From: Hallerella sp963660435
GTDB lineage: Bacteria > Fibrobacterota > Fibrobacteria > Fibrobacterales > Fibrobacteraceae
Direction: 5' to 3'
DNA length: 64,000 nucleotides
Assembly (NCBI GenBank): GCA_963660435.1
Contig: CAVKYI010000001.1
Location: 1 to 64,000, forward strand
The notes below the pieces were generated by a model. The model was not told the DNA's origin, made no database searches, and saw only the letters and a list, made by a program, of their open reading frames with translations. Position 1 is the stretch's first letter; the number at the start of each line of letters is the position of its first letter. This document shows positions 51,283-60,444 of the stretch, in pieces. A program made the position numbers and the translations under genes.

Positions 51283-51451
51283 CGTTATCTCCGAAATCGA
51301 TATTCTACGCAGTTCAATTTAAAAATTTTTGTTCGCCGGATGCTTTTGGAATGAAAATCCGGTCTAGACAAGGGTAAAGGACGAAAAGTTTCCAAAAGAT
51401 ATTGACGAACGTTTTTTTTTCTTATTTTGTTAAAAACAATAGGAGAAAGGA

Positions 51452-51808
51452 ATGAAAACGGTTTTTGTGTTGACTTTGTTCTTCTGCGCGCTTTTTCTTT
51501 GTGGCTGTTCGCAGAATCTGGCGAGATTTTCGCTGGTTTCGACGGGAAACGTGCCGCTTGCCGGCGTGGAAGACGGCGAATATGTTGTCGGAAAGGATTG
51601 CATTCGGCGAATCCTCTTTTTCACGTTTGGAAATCGAAACGATAGGATTTCCGGAGCCGTTGTCAATGCTCTGGAAAGAGCGGATAAAAAGGATCTTCCG
51701 TCCGATGCCCTAGTGAACGCGTCTATTTCGCATTCGTCGGCGGATTTTCTCTTGTTTTCCTGGGATTGCTACGAGGCGAAGGGCAAGGCGATTCGCGTCA
51801 GGAATTGA
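51452..51808 (+). CDS. Small lipoprotein, 118 aa, unknown function
   Basis: Lipoprotein signal with lipobox LCGC (C19). The mature part contains SLVSTGNVPLAGVEDGEYVVGKD and a central hydrophobic stretch ILFFTFGN, followed by SGAVVNALERADKKDLPSDAL (first 20). It faintly recalls the TRL-like lipoproteins but no firm assignment is possible. AGGAG before the ATG and a TATTTTG element at 51423-51429 support a separate transcript. Confidence 0.75.
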   Translation: MKTVFVLTLFFCALFLCGCSQNLARFSLVSTGNVPLAGVEDGEYVVGKDCIRRILFFTFGNRNDRISGAVVNALERADKKDLPSDALVNASISHSSADFLLFSWDCYEAKGKAIRVRN

Positions 51809-51811
51809 TTT

Positions 51812-53572
51812 TTACCCGATGCCGTCTAGAATTTCGAAGCGTTCATACGCCGTTTCCAGGAGACTTTCCTTTTCGGCGAGAGCCTTTTGCGTTTCGATGA
51901 GCCTTGTCGGATTCGTATAGACGGCTTCCGTTCCCAGCAGCTCTTGAAATTTCGCGATATCCGCTTCTAGCTTTTCGATGGTTTCGGGAAGAGCCTGGTA
52001 TTCGCGCTCTTCCCTGTAGCTGCGCTTCTTCTTTTCCCGGGGGCGATCGTCAGCGGATTTTCTTGCGGAACTCTCCGAAATTTCGGCATCCCTGGCGCGT
52101 AACTTTTTCGCTTCCGCGTAGTCGCTAAAACCGCCGACACTTTCGTGGATATCTCCGAGCCCTTCGAATCCCAGAATTTCCGTGGCGACGTTGTCTAGAA
52201 AGTCTCTGTCGTGGCTGACCGTGATGACCGTTCCCTTGTATTCGGCGAGCAGGTCGGCGAGGAGGTCGAGCGTTTCCATATCGAGATCGTTCGTGGGTTC
52301 GTCGAGAACCAGCACGTTCGACGGGTGCGAAAAGAGACATGCCAGGAGCAGCCGGTTCCGTTCTCCGCCGGAAAGCGCACTGATCGGTCCGCGGGCGCGC
52401 TCGGCCGTAAAGAGAAAATCTTGCAGGTAGCTTAGAACGTGTCGCTTTTGCCCGTTCAGGACGACATATTCCTGGCCGTCTCCGATGTTTTCGACTAGAG
52501 ACCTGTCTTCGCGCAGGCGAGTCCGCATCTGGTCAAAGTAGGCAATCTGAAGGTTTGAACCCAACCGGACTGTTCCCGCCTGAGGCGAGAGCTCTCCCAG
52601 GAGAATCTTGAGAAGCGTCGTTTTGCCGCAGCCGTTCGGTCCGACGATTCCCACCCGGTCGCCGCGGGAAATTTCCGTCGAAAAATTCTGGATAAGAGGA
52701 TTGCCTGCGTGGGAATAGGAAATGTTCTCTGCGCGGACGACAAGCCTTCCGGAACGTTCCGCTTCGGTTATCTGCATCTTGACGCTTCCCGTCCGGTTCC
52801 TGCGTTCGGCGCGTTCCTTCCGCATCTTGACTAGCGCCCGAACACGTCCTTCGTTGCGGGTTCGTCTGGCCTGTATTCCCTTGCGGATCCAGACTTCCTC
52901 TTCGGCGAGCCGCTTGTCGAAAAGCTTGTTAGCCTTTTCTTCTTCGGCGAGAGCTTCGTCCCGGTGGCGTACAAATTCATCGTATGGAAAGTTCCAGGAA
53001 CGAATGCGTCCCCGGTCAAGTTCTAGAATCCGCGTGGCGAGCCTTCGCACGAAGGCCCTGTCATGGCTGACGAACAGGACGGTACATGAAATTCTCGCGA
53101 GGATGCCTTCTAGCCATTGGACGCTCGGAATGTCTAGATGATTTGTCGGTTCGTCGAGTAGGAGCAGGTCGGGTTCTTCGGCGAGAGCCTTTGCGAAAAG
53201 AACGCGACGCTTTTGACCGCCGGAAAGGGAGTTGTAAAAAGCTTCGGGGGCGATGCCCGTTTTCCCGAGAATGTCTTCTCCCGAGGAGTGCCTTTCGGAT
53301 GTCTTGCCGATGACGATGTCGCGAACGGTTCCGTCGATTCTTGCGGGAATCTCCTGGATGAGCCGCGCAGTGCGCAGCCCGTTCTTGCGGATGATTTCTC
53401 CCGAATTCGCTTCCATTTCTCCCGACAGGATTTTGAGAAGCGTGCTTTTTCCTTCGCCGTTTCTGCCCATAAGGCATATGCGTTCGTTTTCCTGGATATC
53501 GAAGGAAACGTTATCCAAGAGCGGCGGATCGCTAAATCGGAGAGTCAGGTTTTTGACGGATACCAATGCCAT
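51812..53572 (-). CDS. uup: ABC-F ATPase, Uup type
   Basis: 586 aa with two ABC domains and no membrane segment. Walker A GRNGEGKST and GPNGCGKTT, signatures LSGGQKRRV and LSGGERNRL. The interdomain linker has KGIQARRTRNEGRVRALVKM, typical of Uup. The C-terminal 90 residues form a charged coiled coil (ETIEKLEADIAKFQELLG) that binds DNA or ribosomes in Uup. Family role: translation/ribosome quality control and transposon excision effects. No SD; a TAGCTT lies six nt before its ATG. Confidence 0.9.
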   Translation of the reverse strand: MALVSVKNLTLRFSDPPLLDNVSFDIQENERICLMGRNGEGKSTLLKILSGEMEANSGEIIRKNGLRTARLIQEIPARIDGTVRDIVIGKTSERHSSGEDILGKTGIAPEAFYNSLSGGQKRRVLFAKALAEEPDLLLLDEPTNHLDIPSVQWLEGILARISCTVLFVSHDRAFVRRLATRILELDRGRIRSWNFPYDEFVRHRDEALAEEEKANKLFDKRLAEEEVWIRKGIQARRTRNEGRVRALVKMRKERAERRNRTGSVKMQITEAERSGRLVVRAENISYSHAGNPLIQNFSTEISRGDRVGIVGPNGCGKTTLLKILLGELSPQAGTVRLGSNLQIAYFDQMRTRLREDRSLVENIGDGQEYVVLNGQKRHVLSYLQDFLFTAERARGPISALSGGERNRLLLACLFSHPSNVLVLDEPTNDLDMETLDLLADLLAEYKGTVITVSHDRDFLDNVATEILGFEGLGDIHESVGGFSDYAEAKKLRARDAEISESSARKSADDRPREKKKRSYREEREYQALPETIEKLEADIAKFQELLGTEAVYTNPTRLIETQKALAEKESLLETAYERFEILDGIG

Positions 53573-53584
53573 GCGTCAAAGCTA
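53573..53584 (-). promoter_or_regulatory. Putative leaderless promoter of uup
   Basis: On the minus strand TAGCTT (53584-53579) is followed by TGACGC and the ATG at 53572. The six-nt distance puts the predicted start site on the start codon. Confidence 0.5.
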
Positions 53585-53585
53585 G

Positions 53586-53610
53586 AAAAAAGGCGGCTCT
53601 TCGAACCGCC
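53586..53610 (-). terminator. Terminator hairpin just upstream of uup (minus strand)
   Basis: GGCGG-TTCGAAGAG-CCGCC followed by TTTTTT on the minus strand. It abuts the uup -10. It would end a transcript coming from the 53.6-53.8 kb spacer, where no minus-strand gene is seen. Confidence 0.6.
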
Positions 53611-53839
53611 ATCTTGAATTAGCGCGATTTTTCCTGGTTCCTTTTGTATACTCCAAGCGTCGCTTTTTGCGACAGAAGCTTCGCCTTTTTCTATTTGCGC
53701 CATTTCTCATGGCGTCTTGAGTTCTCCCGATTAAGGTGGCAATTTTGGATAGGGTCGATTATGGCCGGGCAAGGCTAGGATGATGTGGATTGATTGTTTC
53801 AAATTTTGTAACTTTACCGAAAAGATAAAGGTAAAATTT
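53611..53839. other. Spacer between uup and glmM with several hairpins
   Basis: No gene recognised. Plus-strand features are GTCGC-TTTTT-GCGAC (near 53659-53673), a CTATTT element (about 53690), CGCCAT-TTCTC-ATGGCG (near 53699-53715), and the glmM -10 TAACTT at 53809-53814 with a predicted 19-nt leader. A small RNA on either strand is possible. Confidence 0.4.
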
Positions 53840-55183
53840 ATGTCTGTCTTGATGCGTTCAGTTTCTGGAATCCGCGGAATTGTCGGCGATACTCTCACTC
53901 CGCAAGTCTTGACGAACCATGTAAAAGCTTTTTTGGAGGTGACCGGTGCGCGGAAAGTCGTGATCGGTCGCGACAGCCGCCCGACGGGAGAAGCGATTGC
54001 CGCTTTCGTTTCCGGGCTTTGCCGTTTGGCGGGAGCCGATGTCGTCGATGTGGGTCTTGCGACGACTCCGAGCGTCGAACTCTTTGTGACGAAGCTTCAT
54101 GCCGATGCGGGAATCATCGTGACGGCTAGCCACAATCCGCTGGAATGGAACGCTCTCAAGTTCCTCGACCAGAAGGGAATCTTTCTCGGACCGGACGAAG
54201 TCAACGAACTCTTCGCCATTGCGGATTCGGGAAAGTTCATCTATCCGGATTATCGACAGATGGGAACTTGCGAAGAGCTTGAAGACGCGGACGCTTTTCA
54301 CATTGACGAGACGCTTGCCATTCCGTTCATGGATGTTTCGAAAATTCGGGAAAAGCGTTTCAAGGTCGCCATTGATGCCGTGAACGGTGCGGGATCCCAT
54401 ATCGTTCCGCGGCTTCTCGAATCTCTCGGCTGCGAAGTGGTGCGCGTCCACTGTGAACCGGACGGCACATTCCCGCGAGGACCGGAACCTGTTCCGTCCA
54501 ACCTGAAGGACTTGGAAAACGCCGTTCGCGAGAACGGCTGCGCTGTAGGCTTTGCGCTCGATCCGGATGCGGATCGCTGTGCGCTTGTCGATGGAAACGG
54601 CTTTGCTGTCGGCGAAGAATATACGCTCGCGATCGCGACGGAAGCTGTCCTTGCAAAGAAGAAAGGTCCCGTTTGCGTAAACCTTTCCACATCGCGGATG
54701 TGTGCCGATATCGCGGAAAGGTTCGGCGTCGGATTTTCTCGCGCGAAAGTCGGCGAAGTGAATGTAAGCCTGCAAATGATGAAGGAAGATTGCGTCGTCG
54801 GCGGCGAAGGAAACGGCGGCGTGATTTTGCCTGCCGTTCACTATGGGCGCGATTCGCTTGTCGCGGCTGCGCTTGTCCTTTCCTGGATGGCGGAAAACGG
54901 AGGCGGTCCGGAAAAATTCAAGGCGGAACATCCGCAATACGCGATGCCGAAGAAAAAGTTCCCGCTCGGAGAAAAACCCGTGCAGGCTGTATTCGAAGAG
55001 GTCAAGCGGGAATTTTCGGATTATGCCGCGGATACGCGCGACGGTCTGTGGCTCGGCAAGGGGAAAAGCTTTGTCCATGTCCGCGCATCGAATACGGAAC
55101 CTGTCATCCGCGTCATTTCCGAGGCTCCGACCGAAGCGGAAGCGGAAGAACTCTGCGCGAAAGTCGAAGCGAAGATTCGCTAA
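53840..55183 (+). CDS. glmM: Phosphoglucosamine mutase/phosphomannomutase
   Basis: 447 aa from the ATG at 53840 (MSVLMRSVSGIRGIVGDTL), with AAAGG eight nt upstream. Active-site phosphoserine loop VTASHNPLEWNALKFL (near 97), metal loop DPDADRCALVD (near 240), and RASNTEPVIRVISEA for phosphate binding. Immediately followed by glmS, which makes the substrate glucosamine-6-phosphate, so the GlmM assignment is favoured over phosphomannomutase. Together they feed UDP-GlcNAc synthesis. Confidence 0.82.
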   Translation: MSVLMRSVSGIRGIVGDTLTPQVLTNHVKAFLEVTGARKVVIGRDSRPTGEAIAAFVSGLCRLAGADVVDVGLATTPSVELFVTKLHADAGIIVTASHNPLEWNALKFLDQKGIFLGPDEVNELFAIADSGKFIYPDYRQMGTCEELEDADAFHIDETLAIPFMDVSKIREKRFKVAIDAVNGAGSHIVPRLLESLGCEVVRVHCEPDGTFPRGPEPVPSNLKDLENAVRENGCAVGFALDPDADRCALVDGNGFAVGEEYTLAIATEAVLAKKKGPVCVNLSTSRMCADIAERFGVGFSRAKVGEVNVSLQMMKEDCVVGGEGNGGVILPAVHYGRDSLVAAALVLSWMAENGGGPEKFKAEHPQYAMPKKKFPLGEKPVQAVFEEVKREFSDYAADTRDGLWLGKGKSFVHVRASNTEPVIRVISEAPTEAEAEELCAKVEAKIR

Positions 55184-55192
55184 GGAGCCTGT

Positions 55193-57025
55193 ATGTGCGG
55201 AATTGTCGGTTATATCGGAAATCGCGATGCGGTAAACGTTCTTCTCTGCGGCCTAAAGCGCCTGGAATATCGCGGATACGATTCGTCGGGGGTCGCTGTC
55301 GCCCATCCGGATGGAACGCTCGAAATGGCAAAGGCCACGGGGAAGATCGCCGCCCTGGAGAAAAAGCTGAAATCGCACCCGCTTTCGGCCCATATCGGGA
55401 TCGCGCATACGCGCTGGGCGACACACGGCGCTCCGACCGAAGAGAACGCGCATCCCCAGGTGAGCTTTGACGGAAAGATCATGGTGGTGCACAACGGCAT
55501 CATCGAAAATTACACACAAATCAAGAAGAAGCTGGAAGCGGACGGGGTGAAGTTCGTTTCCGAAACGGATACGGAAGTCGTCGCGCATTTGGTAGCGAAG
55601 CTTTATCGCGGAGACATCAAGTCTGCGGTCCTAGAGGCTCTGAACAAGCTGGAAGGGACTTTCGGCCTGGCGATTCTCTGCGCAGACGAACCGGATGTCC
55701 TCGTCGGCGCGCGCCGCGGAAGTCCGCTTGTCCTGGGACTTGGCGGGGAAGGGGAATTTTTTCTCGCGAGCGACGTGACGGCCATTGTCGATTATACGCA
55801 AAAGGTTGTCTATCTGGACGACGACGACGTGGTTGTCGCCAAGCGAAACGGCTATGAAATCGTGACCGTTTCGAGCCACACGGTAAATCGTTGTGTAGAA
55901 GAGGTGGAATTTGACGCGGATGCGGCGAGCAAGGGCGGCTTTGAACATTTTATGCTCAAGGAAATCTTCGAGCAACCCGAAGCGCTTCGCAATACGATGA
56001 GAGGGCGTCTTCTCTTGTCCGACGGATCGGCAAAGCTTGCCGGCCTTGACGCGAACCGTCTGGAACTTCGCAACCTGAACCGTATCATCATCACGGCTTG
56101 CGGAACGAGCTACTATGCGGGCATGGTCGGCGAATACCTGATTGAAGACTTGGCAGGCGTCCCGGTCGAAGTCGAATACGCTTCCGAGTTCCGATACCGC
56201 AACCCGATCATCAAGCCGGGAACCCTCGTACTTGTCATTTCGCAGTCGGGCGAAACGGCAGACACTCTTGCCGCTCTCCGCGAAGCGAAGACAAAGGGCG
56301 CGACCGTCCTCGGAATCTGCAACGCGGTCGGTTCGACGATTGCCCGCGAAAGCGATGGCGGGGTCTATCTGCATGCGGGGCCGGAAATCGGTGTGGCGAG
56401 TACAAAGGCGTTTACGTCGCAGGTGACGGTTCTCGCAATGATTGCGCTCCTCCTCGGGCGGGAACGTCGCGTGTCGGCGGAACAGGGAATCGAGTTTGCC
56501 CGCGCCATTTCGAACATTCCTGGATTTGTCGAGGAAACCCTAAGGCTTTCCGAAAAGATTCGAACCATCGCCGGGAAATATGTTCATGCGAGCAATTTCC
56601 TCTATCTTGGACGCCATTACAATTATCCCGTCGCCATGGAGGGCGCTCTCAAGTTGAAGGAGATAAGCTACATCCATGCGGAAGGCTATCCCGCTGCCGA
56701 GATGAAGCACGGCCCGATTGCTCTCATTGACGAAAACATGCCCGTCGTCGTGATTGCGCCAAAGGACAGTCTTTTCGACAAGGTCCTTTCGAACGTCCGG
56801 GAAATCAAGGCTCGCGGCGGCAGAATCATTGCCGTGACGACTCCCGACTGCGTCGAACTTTCCGAGTTCGCGGACGACATCATCTTTGTTCCCAAGATAA
56901 ACCCGATGCTGATGCCGCTTGTCTCGTGCATTCCGCTCCAGCTTCTGGCCTATCACATTGCGGTCCTTCGCGGAAACGACGTCGATCAGCCGCGGAATCT
57001 CGCCAAGAGCGTCACGGTGGAATAG
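55193..57025 (+). CDS. glmS: Glutamine-fructose-6-phosphate aminotransferase
   Basis: 610 aa. The N-terminal glutaminase begins MCGIVGYIG with C2 as nucleophile. Two SIS isomerase domains follow (ACGTSYYAG, ISQSGETADT, EIGVASTKAF) and the end is AKSVTVE. It makes glucosamine-6-phosphate, the first step of amino-sugar synthesis. It follows glmM by 9 nt. No glmS ribozyme is seen; the gap is too short. Confidence 0.97.
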   Translation: MCGIVGYIGNRDAVNVLLCGLKRLEYRGYDSSGVAVAHPDGTLEMAKATGKIAALEKKLKSHPLSAHIGIAHTRWATHGAPTEENAHPQVSFDGKIMVVHNGIIENYTQIKKKLEADGVKFVSETDTEVVAHLVAKLYRGDIKSAVLEALNKLEGTFGLAILCADEPDVLVGARRGSPLVLGLGGEGEFFLASDVTAIVDYTQKVVYLDDDDVVVAKRNGYEIVTVSSHTVNRCVEEVEFDADAASKGGFEHFMLKEIFEQPEALRNTMRGRLLLSDGSAKLAGLDANRLELRNLNRIIITACGTSYYAGMVGEYLIEDLAGVPVEVEYASEFRYRNPIIKPGTLVLVISQSGETADTLAALREAKTKGATVLGICNAVGSTIARESDGGVYLHAGPEIGVASTKAFTSQVTVLAMIALLLGRERRVSAEQGIEFARAISNIPGFVEETLRLSEKIRTIAGKYVHASNFLYLGRHYNYPVAMEGALKLKEISYIHAEGYPAAEMKHGPIALIDENMPVVVIAPKDSLFDKVLSNVREIKARGGRIIAVTTPDCVELSEFADDIIFVPKINPMLMPLVSCIPLQLLAYHIAVLRGNDVDQPRNLAKSVTVE

Positions 57026-57031
57026 TTCCCC

Positions 57032-58162
57032 ATGGCCGGTGTTTCCGAATCTTACGAAGTTCATATCGGAGCGTTTGAAGGTCCGATGGATCTCTTGCTG
57101 TACCTGGTGCAGCAGAGCGAAGTCAAGATTACGGACATTTCGATTGCCGAGATTGCGGACCAGTATCTGGCCTGGATCAAGAATCTCTCGCAGATGGATC
57201 TTTCGCAGGCGGGGGACTTTCTCGTCATGGCGAGCCGTCTCATGGCCATGAAAACGCGCGAACTTTTGCCAAAAGACGAGCGCACGGCCGAGGACGAGGA
57301 ACAGATTGATATTTCGCGGGAAGAGTTCATTCGGCAGATGCTCGAATACCAGCGATACAAGCAAGTGGCGAAAGAAATGCAGGAAATGGAAGACCGAAAT
57401 TTCGGCGCCTGCTATCGGGGACGTCTCGAAAAGACGGAGAGCGAAGAGGATACCCTTGCCGATGCGAACATCTGGCAACTGTTTCGTGCCTACCAGAAAA
57501 TGCTGAAAACCCGCGGGAACGAAAATGTCCACCACATCGAACTGGACGATGTGACCATCGAGGATAGACAGCAGTTTATTTCGAACACGCTTCGCAGGGA
57601 TGGGCGCGTCCTGTTCGAAGATCTTCTCGGACGCGATCCGCTTCCCATCGTCACCGTGGTAACGTTCATGGCGCTGATGGAAATGATAAAGACGGACGAA
57701 GTCGTCTTTCGCCAAAGCGAACTTTTCGGAGCCATCTGGATCTATCGCAAGAAGGACAATCCGGAATTTGCCGAGGAAATGGCGAACGAAACGCGCATCT
57801 ACGAACCGGAACGCGAATATAAGGCCGGCATTGTCGAAAAACTTCGCGAACGCGAGATCCTGCAAGCCGAAAATTCACGCGAACGGGACGTTCCGCTGGA
57901 CTTGGCCTTGCGGACGGTATCCGCCCTTGTCTCGCAGGGGAAAAGCGTCGGAGCGGACGACATAAACGCGCTGCTTTCCGGAAGTCTGGATTTAAAAACC
58001 CTCGAAGCGGAACTTTCGCAGGCGGACGAGCGGCCCGGCGGACAGGAAGCGCAAGCGCTTGAAGACGCTGCGGAAAACGTCGAAAACGCGGAAATCGAAG
58101 CGAGCCTTGCCGAAAATGTCGAATCAACGGAAAATTCCGTCGCGGAATCCGCGACGTCCTAA
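57032..58162 (+). CDS. scpA: Segregation and condensation protein A
   Basis: 376 aa, longer than the usual 230-280. The N-terminus has the kleisin signature YEVHIGAFEGPMDLLLYLVQ and the block ISIAEIADQYLAWI. The middle part includes LEYQRYKQVAKEMQEME. A C-terminal extension after about residue 290 is Ala/Glu-rich and low-complexity (ENVENAEIEASLAENVES). ScpA bridges SMC heads in chromosome condensation; scpB and smc are not in this window. It is 6 nt after glmS. Confidence 0.9.
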   Translation: MAGVSESYEVHIGAFEGPMDLLLYLVQQSEVKITDISIAEIADQYLAWIKNLSQMDLSQAGDFLVMASRLMAMKTRELLPKDERTAEDEEQIDISREEFIRQMLEYQRYKQVAKEMQEMEDRNFGACYRGRLEKTESEEDTLADANIWQLFRAYQKMLKTRGNENVHHIELDDVTIEDRQQFISNTLRRDGRVLFEDLLGRDPLPIVTVVTFMALMEMIKTDEVVFRQSELFGAIWIYRKKDNPEFAEEMANETRIYEPEREYKAGIVEKLREREILQAENSRERDVPLDLALRTVSALVSQGKSVGADDINALLSGSLDLKTLEAELSQADERPGGQEAQALEDAAENVENAEIEASLAENVESTENSVAESATS

Positions 58163-58437
58163 TCCCACTCGATCCTTGGCGGCTCTTTCAGATTCGGGTT
58201 GTTCCTTGCCGCTTCGAATTTCTTTTCGATTTCGGAGAGGCGGTTCTTTTCCCGTTCCTTCGCTTCGGCAAATTTCCTGTCCAGATCCGCGGTGCGCGTC
58301 TTTTCGCTTTTAAGAAAATCTTCCAGAGAAGGTCTTTCCTTTTTAAATTCCCGGTGTTCGAGCACCTTTCCCGAATCCCTGTCGATAAGGAGCGTTCCGT
58401 GGCACAGCGGGCATTCGACTTCGAGCGTTTGCGCCAT
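58159..58437 (-). CDS. Small zinc-ribbon-like hypothetical protein
   Basis: 92 aa from the ATG at 58437, which overlaps the stop of the YugP-type gene (TGATG). One CxxC (VECPLCHGTLLIDRDSGKVL) at the N-terminus resembles half a zinc ribbon; no second pair follows. The rest is a charged coiled coil (FLKSEKTRTADLDRKFAEAK). Function unknown. Convergent with scpA, overlapping by 4 bp. Confidence 0.75.
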   Translation of the reverse strand: MAQTLEVECPLCHGTLLIDRDSGKVLEHREFKKERPSLEDFLKSEKTRTADLDRKFAEAKEREKNRLSEIEKKFEAARNNPNLKEPPRIEWD

Positions 58438-59156
58438 CAGTCGTTTCTCCGTCCGCCGAGAAGCCCGGCGCGAAGTGCCCAGTAGAGAAGCTGCATAATG
58501 GAGGAAATCGCCGCGGCGACGTAGGTGAGTCCCGCCGCGAAAAGCACCCCAGACACGACATCGCGTTCTCTGCCCGGAGCGAGAATATTCAGTCTCGCGA
58601 GGCATTTCTTTGCGCGAGACGAGGCGTCAAATTCGACGGGAACGGTCACGAGCGTAAAAAGAGTTGCGATTCCAAAAAGAATCACGCCGACAATCGCGAT
58701 ATTCTGCCCCAAGGCCATTCTCCCGGCGGACATCAGGATGATTCCCAGAATGACTATCCACGGGCCGAAATTGGATCCGATGTTTGCCGCCGGAACGATA
58801 AACGAGCGGAGCCACATCGGAAAATAGTTCTGGGCGTGCTGGATGGCGTGTCCGACTTCGTGCGCGGCGACGCCCGCGGAACTCGCGCTGCGACCGTGAT
58901 AGACGTCGCGCGAAAGATTCAGCGTCTTGTCCATCGGGTTGTAGTAATCCGAGAGGAATCCGCTCGTCTCGCGGATCCGTACATCGTAGATTCCCGCATC
59001 GGCCAAAATGGCGGAAGCGACTTCCGCCCCGGTAAGCCCGCTTCGAATCTGGACTTTTTGCCCGGCCTTGAAACGAGCGTTGACCAGTGCCGAAACGGCG
59101 CCTGAAACGAGAAGCGTAACGAGCAGAATGCCCATATAGAGAGGATCGAACATCAT
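58437..59156 (-). CDS. YugP-type zinc-dependent membrane peptidase
   Basis: 239 aa. The zinc motif HEVGH lies in SSAGVAAHEVGHAIQHAQNY. The protein has an N-terminal membrane helix and two or three hydrophobic segments in the C-terminal half, the layout of the YugP/DUF2268-like 'neutral zinc metallopeptidase' family (PF04298). Start ATG at 59156 is preceded by CAGGAG; a TTG six nt earlier is too close to the SD. Function of the family is not established. Confidence 0.87.
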   Translation of the reverse strand: MMFDPLYMGILLVTLLVSGAVSALVNARFKAGQKVQIRSGLTGAEVASAILADAGIYDVRIRETSGFLSDYYNPMDKTLNLSRDVYHGRSASSAGVAAHEVGHAIQHAQNYFPMWLRSFIVPAANIGSNFGPWIVILGIILMSAGRMALGQNIAIVGVILFGIATLFTLVTVPVEFDASSRAKKCLARLNILAPGRERDVVSGVLFAAGLTYVAAAISSIMQLLYWALRAGLLGGRRND

Positions 59157-59231
59157 CGGCAAAATCTCCTGTTTGCTCTCACAAATTACACAAAATGACG
59201 AAGGAAAAGAAAGTCTTTTCCTGTTTTGGGC

Positions 59232-59531
59232 CTATTTTTCGTCCCAGAACGGGCCTTTGTCGGCAACCATCCGCGTGGAGGCGTTTCCGTCCGATTCCTG
59301 AAGGTATGAATCCAGCGAAACGCCCAGGTCGGCGAACGTCTTTCCCAGGGGAGCGAGAATCTGCAGCAGGGAGTCCAATCGGGGAAGCTGCCTGCAAGCT
59401 TCGAGCCGGGAGAGGTATTGTCTGGAAAGTCCGCTTAGCGTCGCTAGCTGTTCTTGGCTCAGACGCTTTTCGATGCGCCACTTGATAAGCGTCTTGCTCA
59501 GGGCGTATTGGACTTTCCGTGTATGATGCAT
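59232..59531 (-). CDS. XRE-family helix-turn-helix protein
   Basis: 99 aa from the ATG at 59531 (start uncertain). The HTH_XRE domain covers about residues 10-65: LIKWRIEKRLSQEQLATLSG, LSRQYLSRLEACRQLPRLDS and LLQILAPLGKTFADL. It has no extra effector domain. It is a single gene between the YugP-type operon and the FKBP gene. Confidence 0.8.
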   Translation of the reverse strand: MHHTRKVQYALSKTLIKWRIEKRLSQEQLATLSGLSRQYLSRLEACRQLPRLDSLLQILAPLGKTFADLGVSLDSYLQESDGNASTRMVADKGPFWDEK

Positions 59532-59689
59532 AAAAATAAACGCTACGAAAAGTCCCGAAAGATTCCTGCAACCGAACGATTGCAAAATAGAATGCCCGCT
59601 TTTTACCGAAAAAGGACATTTCCCTGTTTTTTTATGACTTGAAAATTTTTATCTTGACGACAAATGAAATTTTATCCACAAGGACGGTT

Positions 59690-60427
59690 ATGAAAAAACT
59701 GATTGCTCTTGGCCTCTGTGCCGCGTTTTTCGTCGGTTGCAACGAAATCGGCTCTACCCGGAAAACATCGCTCGTGACGGAGAAGGAAAAGGTCAGCTAC
59801 GCGCTAGGCTCTATCTTTGGAATGCAGGCTCACGCCCAGCTCGTCGCGCACGACTCCATCGATCTGGATTTAAATGTCTTCAAGCAGGCTTTCGAGGAGC
59901 ATTACAACCAGGACAGCGCGAAGTATCTGCTTTCGGATTCCCTGGTGAAGGTCGTTCTGAACGACTTCTCCGCCAATCTCCAGGCGGAACGGAGAAAGAA
60001 GGACAGCATCGCTAGCGCGAAAATCCTGGAAGAAGGCTTGGCATTCCTCGCGAAGAACAAGACCGTCGAAGGCGTCATTGTCACGGAAAGCGGTCTCCAG
60101 TACAAAGTGATCGCCGAAGGAACGGGAGAATCCCCGAACGATTCCTCGACCGTTTCTGTCCACTATACGGGCAAGCTGCTCGACGGTTCCGAATTTGACA
60201 GCTCCGTCAAGCGCGGCCAGCCGGCGGAATTCCCGGTCCGCGCCGTCATTCCCGGCTGGACGGAACTTCTCAAGCTGATGAAGGTCGGCGGAAAGGTTGT
60301 TGCCTGGATTCCGAGCGAACTCGCTTACGGCACCTATGGACGTCCCCCGATGATTCCGGGAAACAGCGTTCTCGAATTCGAAGTGGAACTGCTCTCTGTC
60401 AAGGCTCCGGATTCTGCCAAAAAGTAA
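59690..60427 (+). CDS. FKBP-type peptidyl-prolyl isomerase lipoprotein
   Basis: 245 aa from the ATG at 59690 with AAGGA upstream. Lipobox FVGC (C17). An N-terminal Mip/FkpA-like dimerisation helix region (about 30-125) precedes the FKBP domain (about 135-240: VSVHYTGKLLDGSEFDSS, IPGWTELLKLMKVGGKV, IPSELAYG). It helps outer-membrane or periplasmic proteins fold. Its own terminator follows. Confidence 0.92.
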   Translation: MKKLIALGLCAAFFVGCNEIGSTRKTSLVTEKEKVSYALGSIFGMQAHAQLVAHDSIDLDLNVFKQAFEEHYNQDSAKYLLSDSLVKVVLNDFSANLQAERRKKDSIASAKILEEGLAFLAKNKTVEGVIVTESGLQYKVIAEGTGESPNDSSTVSVHYTGKLLDGSEFDSSVKRGQPAEFPVRAVIPGWTELLKLMKVGGKVVAWIPSELAYGTYGRPPMIPGNSVLEFEVELLSVKAPDSAKK

Positions 60428-60444
60428 TACGCCTTTTTTGGAAA

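Noticed and set aside
55184..55192. glmS ribozyme
   Set aside because: Only 9 nt separate glmM and glmS, so there is no room for the ribozyme core.
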